15,029 nt of DNA, taken from NCBI GenBank assembly GCA_964419095.1, contig CAYQOG010000020.1, positions 1 through 15,029 on the forward strand. Direction: 5' to 3'. The notes below the pieces were generated by a model that saw only the letters and a program-made list of their open reading frames with translations, searched no databases and was not told the DNA's origin. Of the stretch, positions 1 to 6,995 are shown one piece after another. A program made the translations under genes and the position numbers. Positions within the stretch are counted from its first letter, which is position 1. Each line of letters opens with the position of its first letter. Source of the stretch: JAKAVK01 sp964419095. GTDB taxonomy: Archaea > Micrarchaeota > Micrarchaeia > Micrarchaeales > CABMGC01.

Positions 1-1
1 A

Positions 2-1165
2 GCTGACAATCCTAGCGGCTCTTGCGGCGGAAATTACGGTTTCGTAGTCTCCGGTCCGGCGAACGGCCAAGCCGTTTACACCTCAATATCCCCTCCGGAA
101 GGAAGCCTCCCTCCTTCAGGAAGCTCATATTCCTCGACCACAACCGTAGCTGCCAGCACAGGACCCATATACTCGGTCACAATGACCCCCAACCCGTCGG
201 GATCGCAGTCACCATCGGCAGAACTCTACATCCCCGGAACAGTCTTCTCAGTGTCAGGACCGGACCAGCTCGCATTCACTAACCTTGCCGCAGGCACTGA
301 CGTCTGCCTGCACGCGCTGGCAGCATCAAGCTTCGCATTCTCCGGCTACTCCGGCTTCCCTACGGACGCCCTTGCTGGAGGAGCCTGCGGTTCCGACTAC
401 GGCTTCGTGGTAACGAACTCTGTAAGCGGCCAGGCGGACTACGAGCCCGCATTCACGCTTTACATGTATGGCTCGAACCCCGGGGCGGCGACGGGACCTA
501 TAGCAGAGGGGACGCCGGAGTACGGCATACCGCAGAGCGGCACCGTAACTGTAACCACGAGCATACCTTCAGGATACACCTTCTCAGGATGGGAGCTCAA
601 CGGCGGGCCTATACCTGTGGGCCAGCCCGCATGCACCGACTGGGGATGGGACACCGATCCAAGCCAGCCAAGTGCAACGCTATGGGCTACTGGCATCGCC
701 GGATGCGTTATTAACGTCATACCTACTTTCACGGCAGTTCAGGCGGTCGGTGCGAGCGCAAGCGCGCAGTCAATCTGGAGCGCGCTGATAGGCGCTGGAG
801 CAACTCCCCTCGAGGCTGCGGGGATCATGGGCAACGCTGCACAGGAGACCGGAGGCCAGAGCTTCCAGAGCATAAATGTTGAGGAGTACGAGGGCAACGG
901 CGCATGCGCTGGGATGGTGTGCTGGACAACGAACTTCGGCTACCCTTCGGGATACTCATACGGCTCATTTGTGACGGGCAACCCGTCCGCTGACCTGCAG
1001 TCGCAGGTGACGCTGCTCCAAGAGACAGGAGCATTCGGTGCCGCATCAGGGTCAACACCTGCGCAGGCTGCAGCAAGCTTCGCTGCAAACTACGAGAGAT
1101 GCGGCATATGCAATGACCAGGCCAGGGAAGCTCAGGCCCAGGCCGCATACTCGACATTCACATAG
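2..1165 (+). CDS. Secreted repeat protein with C-terminal phage-tail-lysozyme-like domain (5' end missing)
   Basis: Frame 2 is open from the first base of the window, so this is the last 387 codons of a longer gene; the ATG at 182 is internal and not the start. Residues 1-250 are Gly/Ser/Thr/aromatic-rich beta-type sequence with Cys-containing repeats. One unit carries GYTFSGW and resembles divergent InlB-type B-repeats, typical of surface or adhesive proteins. Residues about 252-387 resemble the phage tail lysozyme family: a helix beginning SIWSALIGAGAT, then AAGIMGN, then QETGG, in which Glu282 is the likely catalytic acid. Cys302/307 and Cys367/370 could form disulfides, fitting an extracellular location. 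There is no C-terminal membrane segment or sorting motif. The signal peptide would be upstream of the window. In viruses and bacteria this fold cleaves peptidoglycan glycan strands; the archaeal substrate is unknown. The lysozyme call is from motif resemblance only. Confidence 0.72.
   Translation, partial: ADNPSGSCGGNYGFVVSGPANGQAVYTSISPPEGSLPPSGSSYSSTTTVAASTGPIYSVTMTPNPSGSQSPSAELYIPGTVFSVSGPDQLAFTNLAAGTDVCLHALAASSFAFSGYSGFPTDALAGGACGSDYGFVVTNSVSGQADYEPAFTLYMYGSNPGAATGPIAEGTPEYGIPQSGTVTVTTSIPSGYTFSGWELNGGPIPVGQPACTDWGWDTDPSQPSATLWATGIAGCVINVIPTFTAVQAVGASASAQSIWSALIGAGATPLEAAGIMGNAAQETGGQSFQSINVEEYEGNGACAGMVCWTTNFGYPSGYSYGSFVTGNPSADLQSQVTLLQETGAFGAASGSTPAQAAASFAANYERCGICNDQAREAQAQAAYSTFT
5..745 (+). 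repeat. Divergent Cys-containing beta-repeat units in the surface protein (protein level)
   Basis: The segment encoding residues 6-29 (GSCGGNYGFVV then NGQAVY) recurs at residues 127-150 (GACGSDYGFVV then SGQADY), a spacing of about 121 residues. Both copies are followed by a Thr-Gly-Pro-Ile tetrapeptide. A third, more divergent unit carries GYTFSGW, Cys residues and an aromatic-rich end (about residues 180-244). The copies are clear as protein but diverged as DNA, so they are old tandem domain duplications and not a recent DNA repeat. Confidence 0.6.
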
Positions 1166-1192
1166 CAAGGAGCAGCAGATTCGATCTTACTA

Positions 1193-2449
1193 TCAAGAAC
1201 CTCCAGTTGAGCCAAGCTCGCTAGAAAATGGGGGAGGATTCACAACCATCCTGTAAGTGGAGCTGTCCGGCATGCCGGTCGAGATCTGCACCACGCCGTT
1301 GTTGGCAACCGCCCAGGAGAGGTTGACATCGCCCTCTGCGGTCCCGAGCGCCACTCCTGTCTGCTGCACCGAGGTAAAGGGCACTATGCTCCCGCTCGAA
1401 TTCATGTAATATATGGCTGTGGATGCCGTGAATGCGGAGTACTCGGCATCGTACTGGCCTGCATTCCCTCCAAAGACGAGCTGTGTAGCACCGTTTCCCC
1501 ATAGGTAGCTCTGGTTATAATTGTTGCCAGAGTTTATGAAAAGCGCCTGGCCTGGTATGCCTATGCCGACCTTGTCATATGTCACGGTTCCCCGAGCCCC
1601 TATCTTGTAGGCGAAGACGAGGTTGCCGCTGGCGTCTACCTGCGTTATCAGGGCTATATTGAGCGGATTATTCGGGCTCATGCTGTAAGATATGCTTGTC
1701 GAAGTGGTATAAGCATAGAAAGGAACCTGGCCGCTTGAGAGCAAGCGTCCGTTGCCCGTGAGGCTGCCCAGCTGGTAGTTGGCCATACCGACGGGTGTCA
1801 CCGCGGGGCCTACCGTAGATGTTGCGCCTTGGCCAAGCGCCCATATGCTGCTCTCAAAACTTACTGTCAAACTGGCAGTATTGAATATCGCTACATTCTG
1901 CACATAGTAGAAGTAACCCCCCACCTGCAGCACATTGTTGAACTGGAGCGAGTTGTTGAAGTCCCCTGAGACAAGCGTGCCCTGGCTGTATTCGCCGTCC
2001 ACGCACATCCTGCCTATGCTTGCCACCCCTGCTTCCATCGTCGTAGTGACCGCGTTGACCGCCGCCGGCTGTGAGGCCGAGACCGCGTTTCCCTGCGTCG
2101 CGGATCCTGCGGCAAGGACCTGTCCCGTCGTCGATACCGTTGACGGCACCGGTTCGGTAGGGCACTGGTAAGCGGGCAGGGTTGTGGATGTGGTCGGGGC
2201 AGTCGTTGGAACGGTAGTCGTCACCGTATGCCTGTGCGCCTGGCCCCCATGCTGCCTCGCCGCCTCCTGCGGGCCGCCTCCTCCTCCGCATCCCGCAAGC
2301 GCAACACTGAGCGAAACTGCCGCTGTGACAGCCCCTGCGGGCCTGGCCATCCTCTTCAGCGCGTTTGCAAGCCCGGTATGCTTCCCTCCGCGCAACGCGT
2401 GCGCTATCTGCACCGGTCTTATTGGATCTTTTCTGTTCGCAAAAGACAT
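1193..2449 (-). CDS. Putative lipoprotein of the thermopsin (peptidase A5) family
   Basis: The N-terminus has a basic stretch, a hydrophobic core and an LAGC lipobox with the Cys followed by a run of Gly, so the mature protein is probably secreted and lipid-anchored. A His/Thr-rich linker (TTTVPTTAPTTSTT) follows. The remaining 320 or so residues are beta-rich and match the thermopsin pattern as I know it: GYFYYVQNVAIFN, an ESSIW segment, LVFGGNAG, a TAIYY strand, and a closing GVALGTAEGDVNLSW block. Thermopsins are acid proteases of Sulfolobales and Thermoplasmatales, and the catalytic residues of the family are not firmly assigned. The frame also opens at GTG 2458; ATG 2449 is preferred, giving 418 residues and a leader of about 9 nt from the TATA box at 2481-2488. 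The gene converges on the lysozyme-like gene with a 27-bp gap. Family call is moderate; secretion is well supported. Confidence 0.62.
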   Translation of the reverse strand: MSFANRKDPIRPVQIAHALRGGKHTGLANALKRMARPAGAVTAAVSLSVALAGCGGGGGPQEAARQHGGQAHRHTVTTTVPTTAPTTSTTLPAYQCPTEPVPSTVSTTGQVLAAGSATQGNAVSASQPAAVNAVTTTMEAGVASIGRMCVDGEYSQGTLVSGDFNNSLQFNNVLQVGGYFYYVQNVAIFNTASLTVSFESSIWALGQGATSTVGPAVTPVGMANYQLGSLTGNGRLLSSGQVPFYAYTTSTSISYSMSPNNPLNIALITQVDASGNLVFAYKIGARGTVTYDKVGIGIPGQALFINSGNNYNQSYLWGNGATQLVFGGNAGQYDAEYSAFTASTAIYYMNSSGSIVPFTSVQQTGVALGTAEGDVNLSWAVANNGVVQISTGMPDSSTYRMVVNPPPFSSELGSTGGS

Positions 2450-2480
2450 ACCCAACACAATATAATATGGCCTTTTTTCA

Positions 2481-2488
2481 TATTTAAA
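2481..2488 (-). promoter_or_regulatory. TATA box of the thermopsin-like gene
   Basis: On the minus strand the sequence reads TTTAAATA, centred about 26 nt upstream of GTG 2458 and 35 nt upstream of ATG 2449. This predicts a start site next to or within 9 nt of the start codon. Confidence 0.5.
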
Positions 2489-2547
2489 GGCTGTGCTGGA
2501 TCACAATTGTAATAGACAAGGCTGTTGTTTTGCACAATGCTGTTGTG

Positions 2548-4797
2548 TTACTCCGACTGTTGCTCCTCCTTCTGCTGCTTCTTCTTTTTCTTCTCAAGGG
2601 GAATGGTGAACCAGAATGTGCTGCCCTTTCCAGGCTCTGAATCTATGCCCACCCTGCCCCCATGCATGCTTACTATCTCCTTTACGATGGAGAGGCCCAG
2701 CCCTGTTCCCGCTTTCGGCTGCATCGTCAGGTCCTTTCTCGATACCTGGTAGAACTTCCTGAAGAGCTTTGCCTTCTCATCCTCCTTTACGCCTATTCCA
2801 GTGTCGATGACCTCAACTCGTATGTTCTTTCCCCTCCTCAGCACGTGCAGGGTTATGCCGCCCTGCTCGGTGAACTTGAGCGCGTTGTCTATGAGGTTCA
2901 CGAACACCTGTATGAGCCTGTTCGGGTCTGCGTTGACTTCAGGCACGTTGTACTCTATGTTTACTACGAAGTCAAGCCCCTGCGCCTTTGCGCGCTCCGC
3001 AAGCGCGCGTACGCTCGGGTTTTCCATGATATCCTTGAAATTGACGTGCTGCGTGTCAAGCTTTATCTTCTTCGATTCCAGCTTTGCGACGTCGAGGATC
3101 TGGAGTATGAGCTGCTTGAGCCTGTCCACTTCCGCCGAAATCGTCTCCAGCGAGGCCCTCTGCTCGTCTGTTACCGCTCCGAACTCTCCCTCAAGCATGA
3201 GCTTCGAGTATCCCTGAATGCTCGTCAATGGAGTCTTCAGGTCATGGGAGATGTTGTATATGAACTGGGTCTTGAGATCGCTCTCGGCAGCCTCCTTAGT
3301 AAGCCTCCTCTCTGCGTCTTCGGCAGCATCCTCAAGCTCCTCCATCCTCATCCTCGAGAGGAGCTCTCTGCCCGATATCATGTACCCTATCTGCGTTCCC
3401 GCATCGTCGATGAGGCTGAGCACGCTCGTGTCCATCGGTATCCTGTCGGACTTGTTCTTCGAGATCAAATTGAGGAACATCCCCGTCACCAGGCTGTTCT
3501 TCTTTGCGCGCGGAAGAGCCTCGTTAAGCCTTGTCCTGCTCTCCTCCTCCGCGCAGATCGTGGATATCGGGACTCCCACAAGCTCCTCGTTCTTGTAGCC
3601 CAGCAGCTTCTCCGTTGACTTGTTCACGGCGCTGATTGTGCCAAGCATATCGATTCTCAGTATCAGGTCGCTTGTTAGCTGTATGAAGTCCTCTGCGAAT
3701 CTCCTCGCAGTGGCTATCTTCTTTTCATAGTCATTGGTTATGACGCATGAGAAGCCCACATCGTTCCTCAGTATGGTGATCTTCGCATCCGTGAACAGGT
3801 CATTTCCGAGATTCAGCGTCACCTGTCTCGAGAACCCCCTGTCATCGAGATTCGCCAGCTGCCTTTCCAGCTCTGCCGAATTTACTATCATGTTGGTCAG
3901 CTTGACACCGAAGAGAGCGTTCGCGTCTATCTTGATTATCTTGTCGGCATTGCCGCTTGCCCAGAGGATCTTCAGGTCCTTTCCCACGAGCAGGTAGACC
4001 TCCTCGCCGTAGTCGAAGAGCCTCGCCTTCTCCTCCAGTTCCGCCAATTCCGTTTCATCCTGTATCAATACATGCATGAGCCTCTCGCTGACCTTGCTCG
4101 AGGTCATGAGGAAGTCGCGCTCCGGATACAATTTGCATTTCACCTCCACAGGCTTGCCCCTTGACAGGCTCGCAAGGTCCTCGTCCTTCAGCTCGAAGAA
4201 CTCCTTCATGCTCTTGCCCTGCATATCCTTGGCAGGCCTGTCGACGAGATTCAGCATTCCCTTATTGGCCTTCATTATCGCTCCAGTGCTGTCCATCAGC
4301 GCCTGCGGGAGTATGCTGTTGAAAGCGGCATCGAAATACCTAGCAACGCTAAGGCTCTTCTCCTTCTCAAGCTTCATGTAAGCCTCCGTGCCTATGATGC
4401 TGCCGAGAATGGAAAGCGAATCCTGGACGGGCTTGCTGAACGCATCCTCACCTTTGGAAAGCAGGGTTATTATTCCAAGGCCGCGCCCATCGGCTGTTAT
4501 GGGCAGCATCTCGCAGCTCCTGTATCCCATCTTGTAGAAGCCAATGAGTTCAGGCAACGCGGAGTATTCGCTGAGCCGGTTGTCGACGTACGGCTTGCCG
4601 GTGTTGAGCACCACGTCATCCGCCTGGGTGGGCTGCGCACCCCTTGAAATCGTCTCCTTCGCAATAACGTCATCAAGGTTGAACGCGATGCGAAGCCTCT
4701 GGCCCGACTTGACCAGGAGGTCGTTGAGGCCGCCCGATTCCCTGCTTGCTGCCAGCACGTCGCCTATGAGCCTGTCAATGGAATCCGGGGCCGCCAT
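2548..4797 (-). CDS. Soluble multi-domain sensor histidine kinase (GAF/PAS-HisKA-HATPase_c)
   Basis: This 749-residue protein has no membrane segment, so it should sense a cytoplasmic signal. Residues 1-140 look GAF-like. Three PAS-like modules follow (about 150-250, 258-355 and 365-480), then a charged coiled linker (485-510). The H-box NISHDLKTP gives phospho-acceptor His518. The ATPase domain (about 615-735) has the N-box (Asn634 and Asn638 in VNLIDNALKF), G1 (DTGIG, Asp665), an F-box FRKFYQ, and G2 (GTGLGLS, 697-702). All key residues are intact, so autophosphorylation is expected. The C-terminus ends in a Lys/Gln/Glu-rich tail. No response regulator is encoded in the window, so the partner is elsewhere. 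The gene is divergent from fibrillarin across 43 bp, each gene with its own TATA box. Confidence in the kinase call is high; the individual PAS boundaries are approximate. Confidence 0.93.
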   Translation of the reverse strand: MAAPDSIDRLIGDVLAASRESGGLNDLLVKSGQRLRIAFNLDDVIAKETISRGAQPTQADDVVLNTGKPYVDNRLSEYSALPELIGFYKMGYRSCEMLPITADGRGLGIITLLSKGEDAFSKPVQDSLSILGSIIGTEAYMKLEKEKSLSVARYFDAAFNSILPQALMDSTGAIMKANKGMLNLVDRPAKDMQGKSMKEFFELKDEDLASLSRGKPVEVKCKLYPERDFLMTSSKVSERLMHVLIQDETELAELEEKARLFDYGEEVYLLVGKDLKILWASGNADKIIKIDANALFGVKLTNMIVNSAELERQLANLDDRGFSRQVTLNLGNDLFTDAKITILRNDVGFSCVITNDYEKKIATARRFAEDFIQLTSDLILRIDMLGTISAVNKSTEKLLGYKNEELVGVPISTICAEEESRTRLNEALPRAKKNSLVTGMFLNLISKNKSDRIPMDTSVLSLIDDAGTQIGYMISGRELLSRMRMEELEDAAEDAERRLTKEAAESDLKTQFIYNISHDLKTPLTSIQGYSKLMLEGEFGAVTDEQRASLETISAEVDRLKQLILQILDVAKLESKKIKLDTQHVNFKDIMENPSVRALAERAKAQGLDFVVNIEYNVPEVNADPNRLIQVFVNLIDNALKFTEQGGITLHVLRRGKNIRVEVIDTGIGVKEDEKAKLFRKFYQVSRKDLTMQPKAGTGLGLSIVKEIVSMHGGRVGIDSEPGKGSTFWFTIPLEKKKKKQQKEEQQSE

Positions 4798-4806
4798 GGA
4801 AAACGC

Positions 4807-4815
4807 TAATAAATA
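4807..4815 (+). promoter_or_regulatory. TATA box of the fibrillarin gene
   Basis: TAATAAATA is centred 30 nt upstream of ATG 4841, implying an almost leaderless mRNA. It sits inside the short kinase/fibrillarin intergenic region. Confidence 0.5.
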
Positions 4816-4824
4816 GGAGCTGGG

Positions 4825-4833
4825 ATATTAAAA
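4825..4833 (-). promoter_or_regulatory. TATA box of the histidine kinase gene
   Basis: TTTTAATAT on the minus strand is centred 32 nt upstream of the kinase ATG at 4797, predicting a leader of only a few nucleotides. It lies between the fibrillarin TATA box and the fibrillarin ATG, so the two divergent promoters interleave within 43 bp. Confidence 0.5.
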
Positions 4834-4840
4834 CGTTATT

Positions 4841-5503
4841 ATGGTTAAAGTGGAGAGGCTTTTCGACGGAGTCTTCAAGGTTGACGGCAAGCTCGCGACA
4901 ATCAACATGGTCAGGGGAACCAAGGTCTACGACGAGGATCTAGTCGAGTCGGATGGCGATGAATACAGGACCTGGAATCCGTACAGGAGCAAGCTTGGTG
5001 CAGCGATAATCAAGGGGATCAAGGAATTGGAGATAAAGGGAGGATCCAAGGTCCTCTATCTAGGCGCCGCTACAGGCACAACGGCAAGCCACGTCAGCGA
5101 CATTGTGGGAAAGGAGGGCAATGTCTATGCGGTTGAGATATCCGAGCGCAGCATGCGCGATTTCATAAAGGTCTGCGAGTCCCGCGAGAACGTACTGCCG
5201 ATGCTCCAGGATGCAAGGAACGTGGAGGCATATGCCGATGACACTGGAAAAGTCGACGTGATCTACCAGGACATAGCGGCGCCTGACCAGGCCGACATAC
5301 TGATAAGGAATGCAGCGCTTCTCAAGCCGAAAGGCACGGCATACGTCGCAGTGAAGTCGCAGAGCATCGACGTATCAAAGGACCCGAAGCAGGTCTTCAA
5401 GGAGTTCATCGCAAAGATATCGGGTTCCTTCAAAGTCATCGCATCCATGGACCTCGAGCCTTTCGACCGCATGCATCTTTTCCTCGTTCTCCAGAAGAAG
5501 TAG
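4841..5503 (+). CDS. flpA: Fibrillarin-like rRNA/tRNA 2'-O-methyltransferase
   Basis: FlpA is the catalytic subunit of archaeal box C/D sRNPs: with Nop5 and L7Ae it transfers methyl groups from S-adenosylmethionine to ribose 2'-hydroxyls chosen by guide RNAs. The 220-residue length is normal for the archaeal protein. A small N-terminal beta domain (1-45) precedes a Rossmann methyltransferase fold. Visible motifs are the family stretch around TWNPYRSKLGAA (Lys51), SAM motif I LGAATGTT (74-81), the acidic residue of AVEIS (Glu99), LQDAR (Asp124), YQDIA (Asp144) and VKSQS (Lys172). Lys51, Asp144 and Lys172 fit the catalytic lysine-aspartate-lysine set. The ATG at 4841 is supported by the TATA box 30 nt upstream. 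In many archaea the gene sits beside nop5; here its neighbours are a divergent histidine kinase and an AT-rich island, so Nop5 must be encoded elsewhere. Confidence 0.96.
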   Translation: MVKVERLFDGVFKVDGKLATINMVRGTKVYDEDLVESDGDEYRTWNPYRSKLGAAIIKGIKELEIKGGSKVLYLGAATGTTASHVSDIVGKEGNVYAVEISERSMRDFIKVCESRENVLPMLQDARNVEAYADDTGKVDVIYQDIAAPDQADILIRNAALLKPKGTAYVAVKSQSIDVSKDPKQVFKEFIAKISGSFKVIASMDLEPFDRMHLFLVLQKK

Positions 5504-5559
5504 TTATACACTCTGATTCTGGAAAGATATGTGAAATGTCAAGCAGACCCAAAGGAACG

Positions 5560-5569
5560 TTTATATATG
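5560..5569 (+). promoter_or_regulatory. TATA box of the sugar nucleotidyltransferase gene
   Basis: TTTATATATG preceded by a purine-rich stretch (AAAGGAACG) that could be a BRE. It is 67 nt upstream of ATG 5632, predicting a leader of about 40 nt, longer than for the other protein genes here. Confidence 0.5.
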
Positions 5570-5622
5570 AAATTAACATAAATACATTCTAAGTAAATCC
5601 AGTTCTAAAATAAAATGTCTGA

Positions 5623-5627
5623 GAGGT
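5623..5627 (+). promoter_or_regulatory. Shine-Dalgarno site embedded in a 4-codon upstream ORF
   Basis: GAGGT lies 4 nt upstream of ATG 5632. The same bases are part of a minimal reading frame ATG TCT GAG AGG TAA (5615-5629) that stops 2 nt before the main start. The site supports 5632 over the internal ATG at 5644. Confidence 0.45.
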
Positions 5628-5631
5628 AACT

Positions 5632-6405
5632 ATGCCAATAAGGATGCTAGTCTCTGGTCAATCAAATAGGGCAGTAAGTAGAAATGAACCAGACGAGTCT
5701 AAAGCAAACTACACTGGAATATTGCTTTGCGGTGGAAAAGGCACTAGACTTGCCCAAGTAAGAGGCGAAATTCCAAAACCCCTATTCAAAATAGCAGATA
5801 AAGAACTAATACGCTATAGCATAGAGCAAATGGATCCTTCAGTAGTGGAAGAATTGGTGTTCGCCACGGATTATAGGGCAGAAGAGATAGAATCGTGGGC
5901 TAACAGCGCACGCATACCCTACGATTTTAGATTTTCAAGACAAACTAGTCCAGGAATACCTTCGGCAGTTCAGGATGCACTCCTACAAATACAAAATGAT
6001 AGAATTATCATCTGCAATACTGACGAGATTAGGATCAACTTCAATATGCTTGGCGCTGTACAGTTTCATGAAGCACACGGTTCACCAGCAACAGTAGTTG
6101 TAACATACGGCACGAATCTGCATAGGCATACTCTTTTAGAGATTGATGAAAATAGAAGAGTAACTAATACCATACCAAATCCAAATGTACCTAAGGATCA
6201 ACATGGCCTTATAGACACCAGCTTTTTTATAATGAATAGAGACGCTGTAACAAGTTTTGATTTTCAAGAGACAACAAGTTATAGTGGAATTACAAGACCA
6301 CTCGCTCTGACAGGTCAGTTGAGAGCTTATATCGAACAAAACATGGTATACCTAAATATAAATACTGGGGAAGAAGTTGAAGAAGCAAAGAGAGCCTTAC
6401 GATAA
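5632..6405 (+). CDS. Sugar-1-phosphate nucleotidyltransferase family protein
   Basis: Enzymes of this family couple an NTP to a sugar 1-phosphate, releasing pyrophosphate and supplying activated sugars for glycans. The signature is plain: LLCGGKGTRL (31-40) binds the nucleotide phosphates, IPKPLFKI (47-54) supplies the conserved PKP, and CNTDE with Asp131 sits where the metal-binding Asp is expected. The length (257 residues) fits a minimal single-domain form without the left-handed beta-helix of larger relatives. The first 27 residues are a non-conserved, polar extension. Base composition is much more AT-rich than in fibrillarin upstream or the zinc-ribbon gene downstream, which suggests acquisition. 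The 3' end overlaps the convergent NUDIX gene by 9 bp. The exact sugar and nucleotide cannot be read from the sequence. Confidence 0.85.
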   Translation: MPIRMLVSGQSNRAVSRNEPDESKANYTGILLCGGKGTRLAQVRGEIPKPLFKIADKELIRYSIEQMDPSVVEELVFATDYRAEEIESWANSARIPYDFRFSRQTSPGIPSAVQDALLQIQNDRIIICNTDEIRINFNMLGAVQFHEAHGSPATVVVTYGTNLHRHTLLEIDENRRVTNTIPNPNVPKDQHGLIDTSFFIMNRDAVTSFDFQETTSYSGITRPLALTGQLRAYIEQNMVYLNINTGEEVEEAKRALR

Positions 6406-6942
6406 GTGATCCGAAAGTAATAACGCAGCTAACGAGGTAGCCCCTGTCCATTGTTTACTATTTATCTGTTTATTTAACTTTCCCGCTGTTAAAAGCTTAA
6501 CTTGGCTTATAGTTTCACTATTCTCTAAACTTTGTTCTCTCTGTAAATAAGTATCCTTGGCTCCTATAACATATATCTTGTTAAGACCCTTAGCAGAGTC
6601 TTCATACAAAGTCCCAATATATCTAAACCTACCGCCCCCATAACCAGTTTCTTCTAGTAATTCACGTTTGGCTGCTGAGACTGCTGACTCGTTCGGGTTT
6701 TTATAGCCTGACGGCAAGGCAACTAAAAATCTATCTGCTGCATGCCTGTATTCTTTAATAGCTATGAGTTCTTTTTTCCTAGTCATAGCAACTATTATCA
6801 CAGAATCCGGTTTCCTAACTAAAGTATAATCATTAATCACGCTGCCGTCAGGCAATTTAACTTTATCTTCGTATACATCTAGGAACTTTGAAAGGAATAC
6901 GCTTTTCCTTTTTAGTAATTTCCATTTAGCATGCGAGGCCAT
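6397..6942 (-). CDS. NUDIX hydrolase (ADP-ribose pyrophosphatase-like)
   Basis: NUDIX enzymes split nucleoside diphosphates linked to another group, X. The 181-residue protein carries a perfect NUDIX box, G-x5-E-x7-RE-L-x-EE-x-G-Y: Gly79, Glu85, Arg93-Glu94, Glu97-Glu98, Gly100 and Tyr101, with Glu94, Glu97 and Glu98 as the metal-binding set. The segment IAIKEYRHAADRFLVALPSG before the box is characteristic of ADP-ribose/nucleotide-sugar pyrophosphatases, so that substrate class is the best guess. The ATG at 6942 is 26 nt from the centre of a TATA box, so the mRNA should be leaderless. The gene is AT-rich like the sugar nucleotidyltransferase on which it converges (9-bp overlap). One enzyme makes NDP-sugar-type compounds and the other may break such bonds, but a functional link is only inference. 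Confidence 0.9.
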   Translation of the reverse strand: MASHAKWKLLKRKSVFLSKFLDVYEDKVKLPDGSVINDYTLVRKPDSVIIVAMTRKKELIAIKEYRHAADRFLVALPSGYKNPNESAVSAAKRELLEETGYGGGRFRYIGTLYEDSAKGLNKIYVIGAKDTYLQREQSLENSETISQVKLLTAGKLNKQINSKQWTGATSLAALLLSDHLS

Positions 6943-6963
6943 TAAATATGCTTATAAGCACAA

Positions 6964-6973
6964 ATTATATAAA
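6964..6973. promoter_or_regulatory. Single symmetric TATA box shared by two divergent leaderless genes
   Basis: ATTATATAAA on the plus strand reads TTTATATAAT on the minus strand. Its centre is about 26 nt from the NUDIX ATG (6942, minus) and 28 nt from the ATG of the small ORF (6996, plus), the usual archaeal TATA-to-start distance on both sides. The start codons are only 53 bp apart, and I see no second TATA box that would serve either gene. Confidence 0.55.
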
Positions 6974-6995
6974 CTAATTAAGATAAGATATATCT

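Noticed and set aside
22..282. 86-codon plus-strand frame at the window start
   Set aside because: It overlaps the open repeat-protein frame in another register and has no conserved features.
2521..2546. Two copies of GCTGTTGT 18 bp apart between the kinase and thermopsin-like genes
   Set aside because: The repeats are only 8 bp, low in complexity and partly beyond the promoter; chance is likely.
2662..3618. Long plus-strand open frame of 318 codons
   Set aside because: It lies wholly antisense to the histidine kinase, whose domains are complete, and shows Leu/Arg/Val-rich mirror composition with no family motif.
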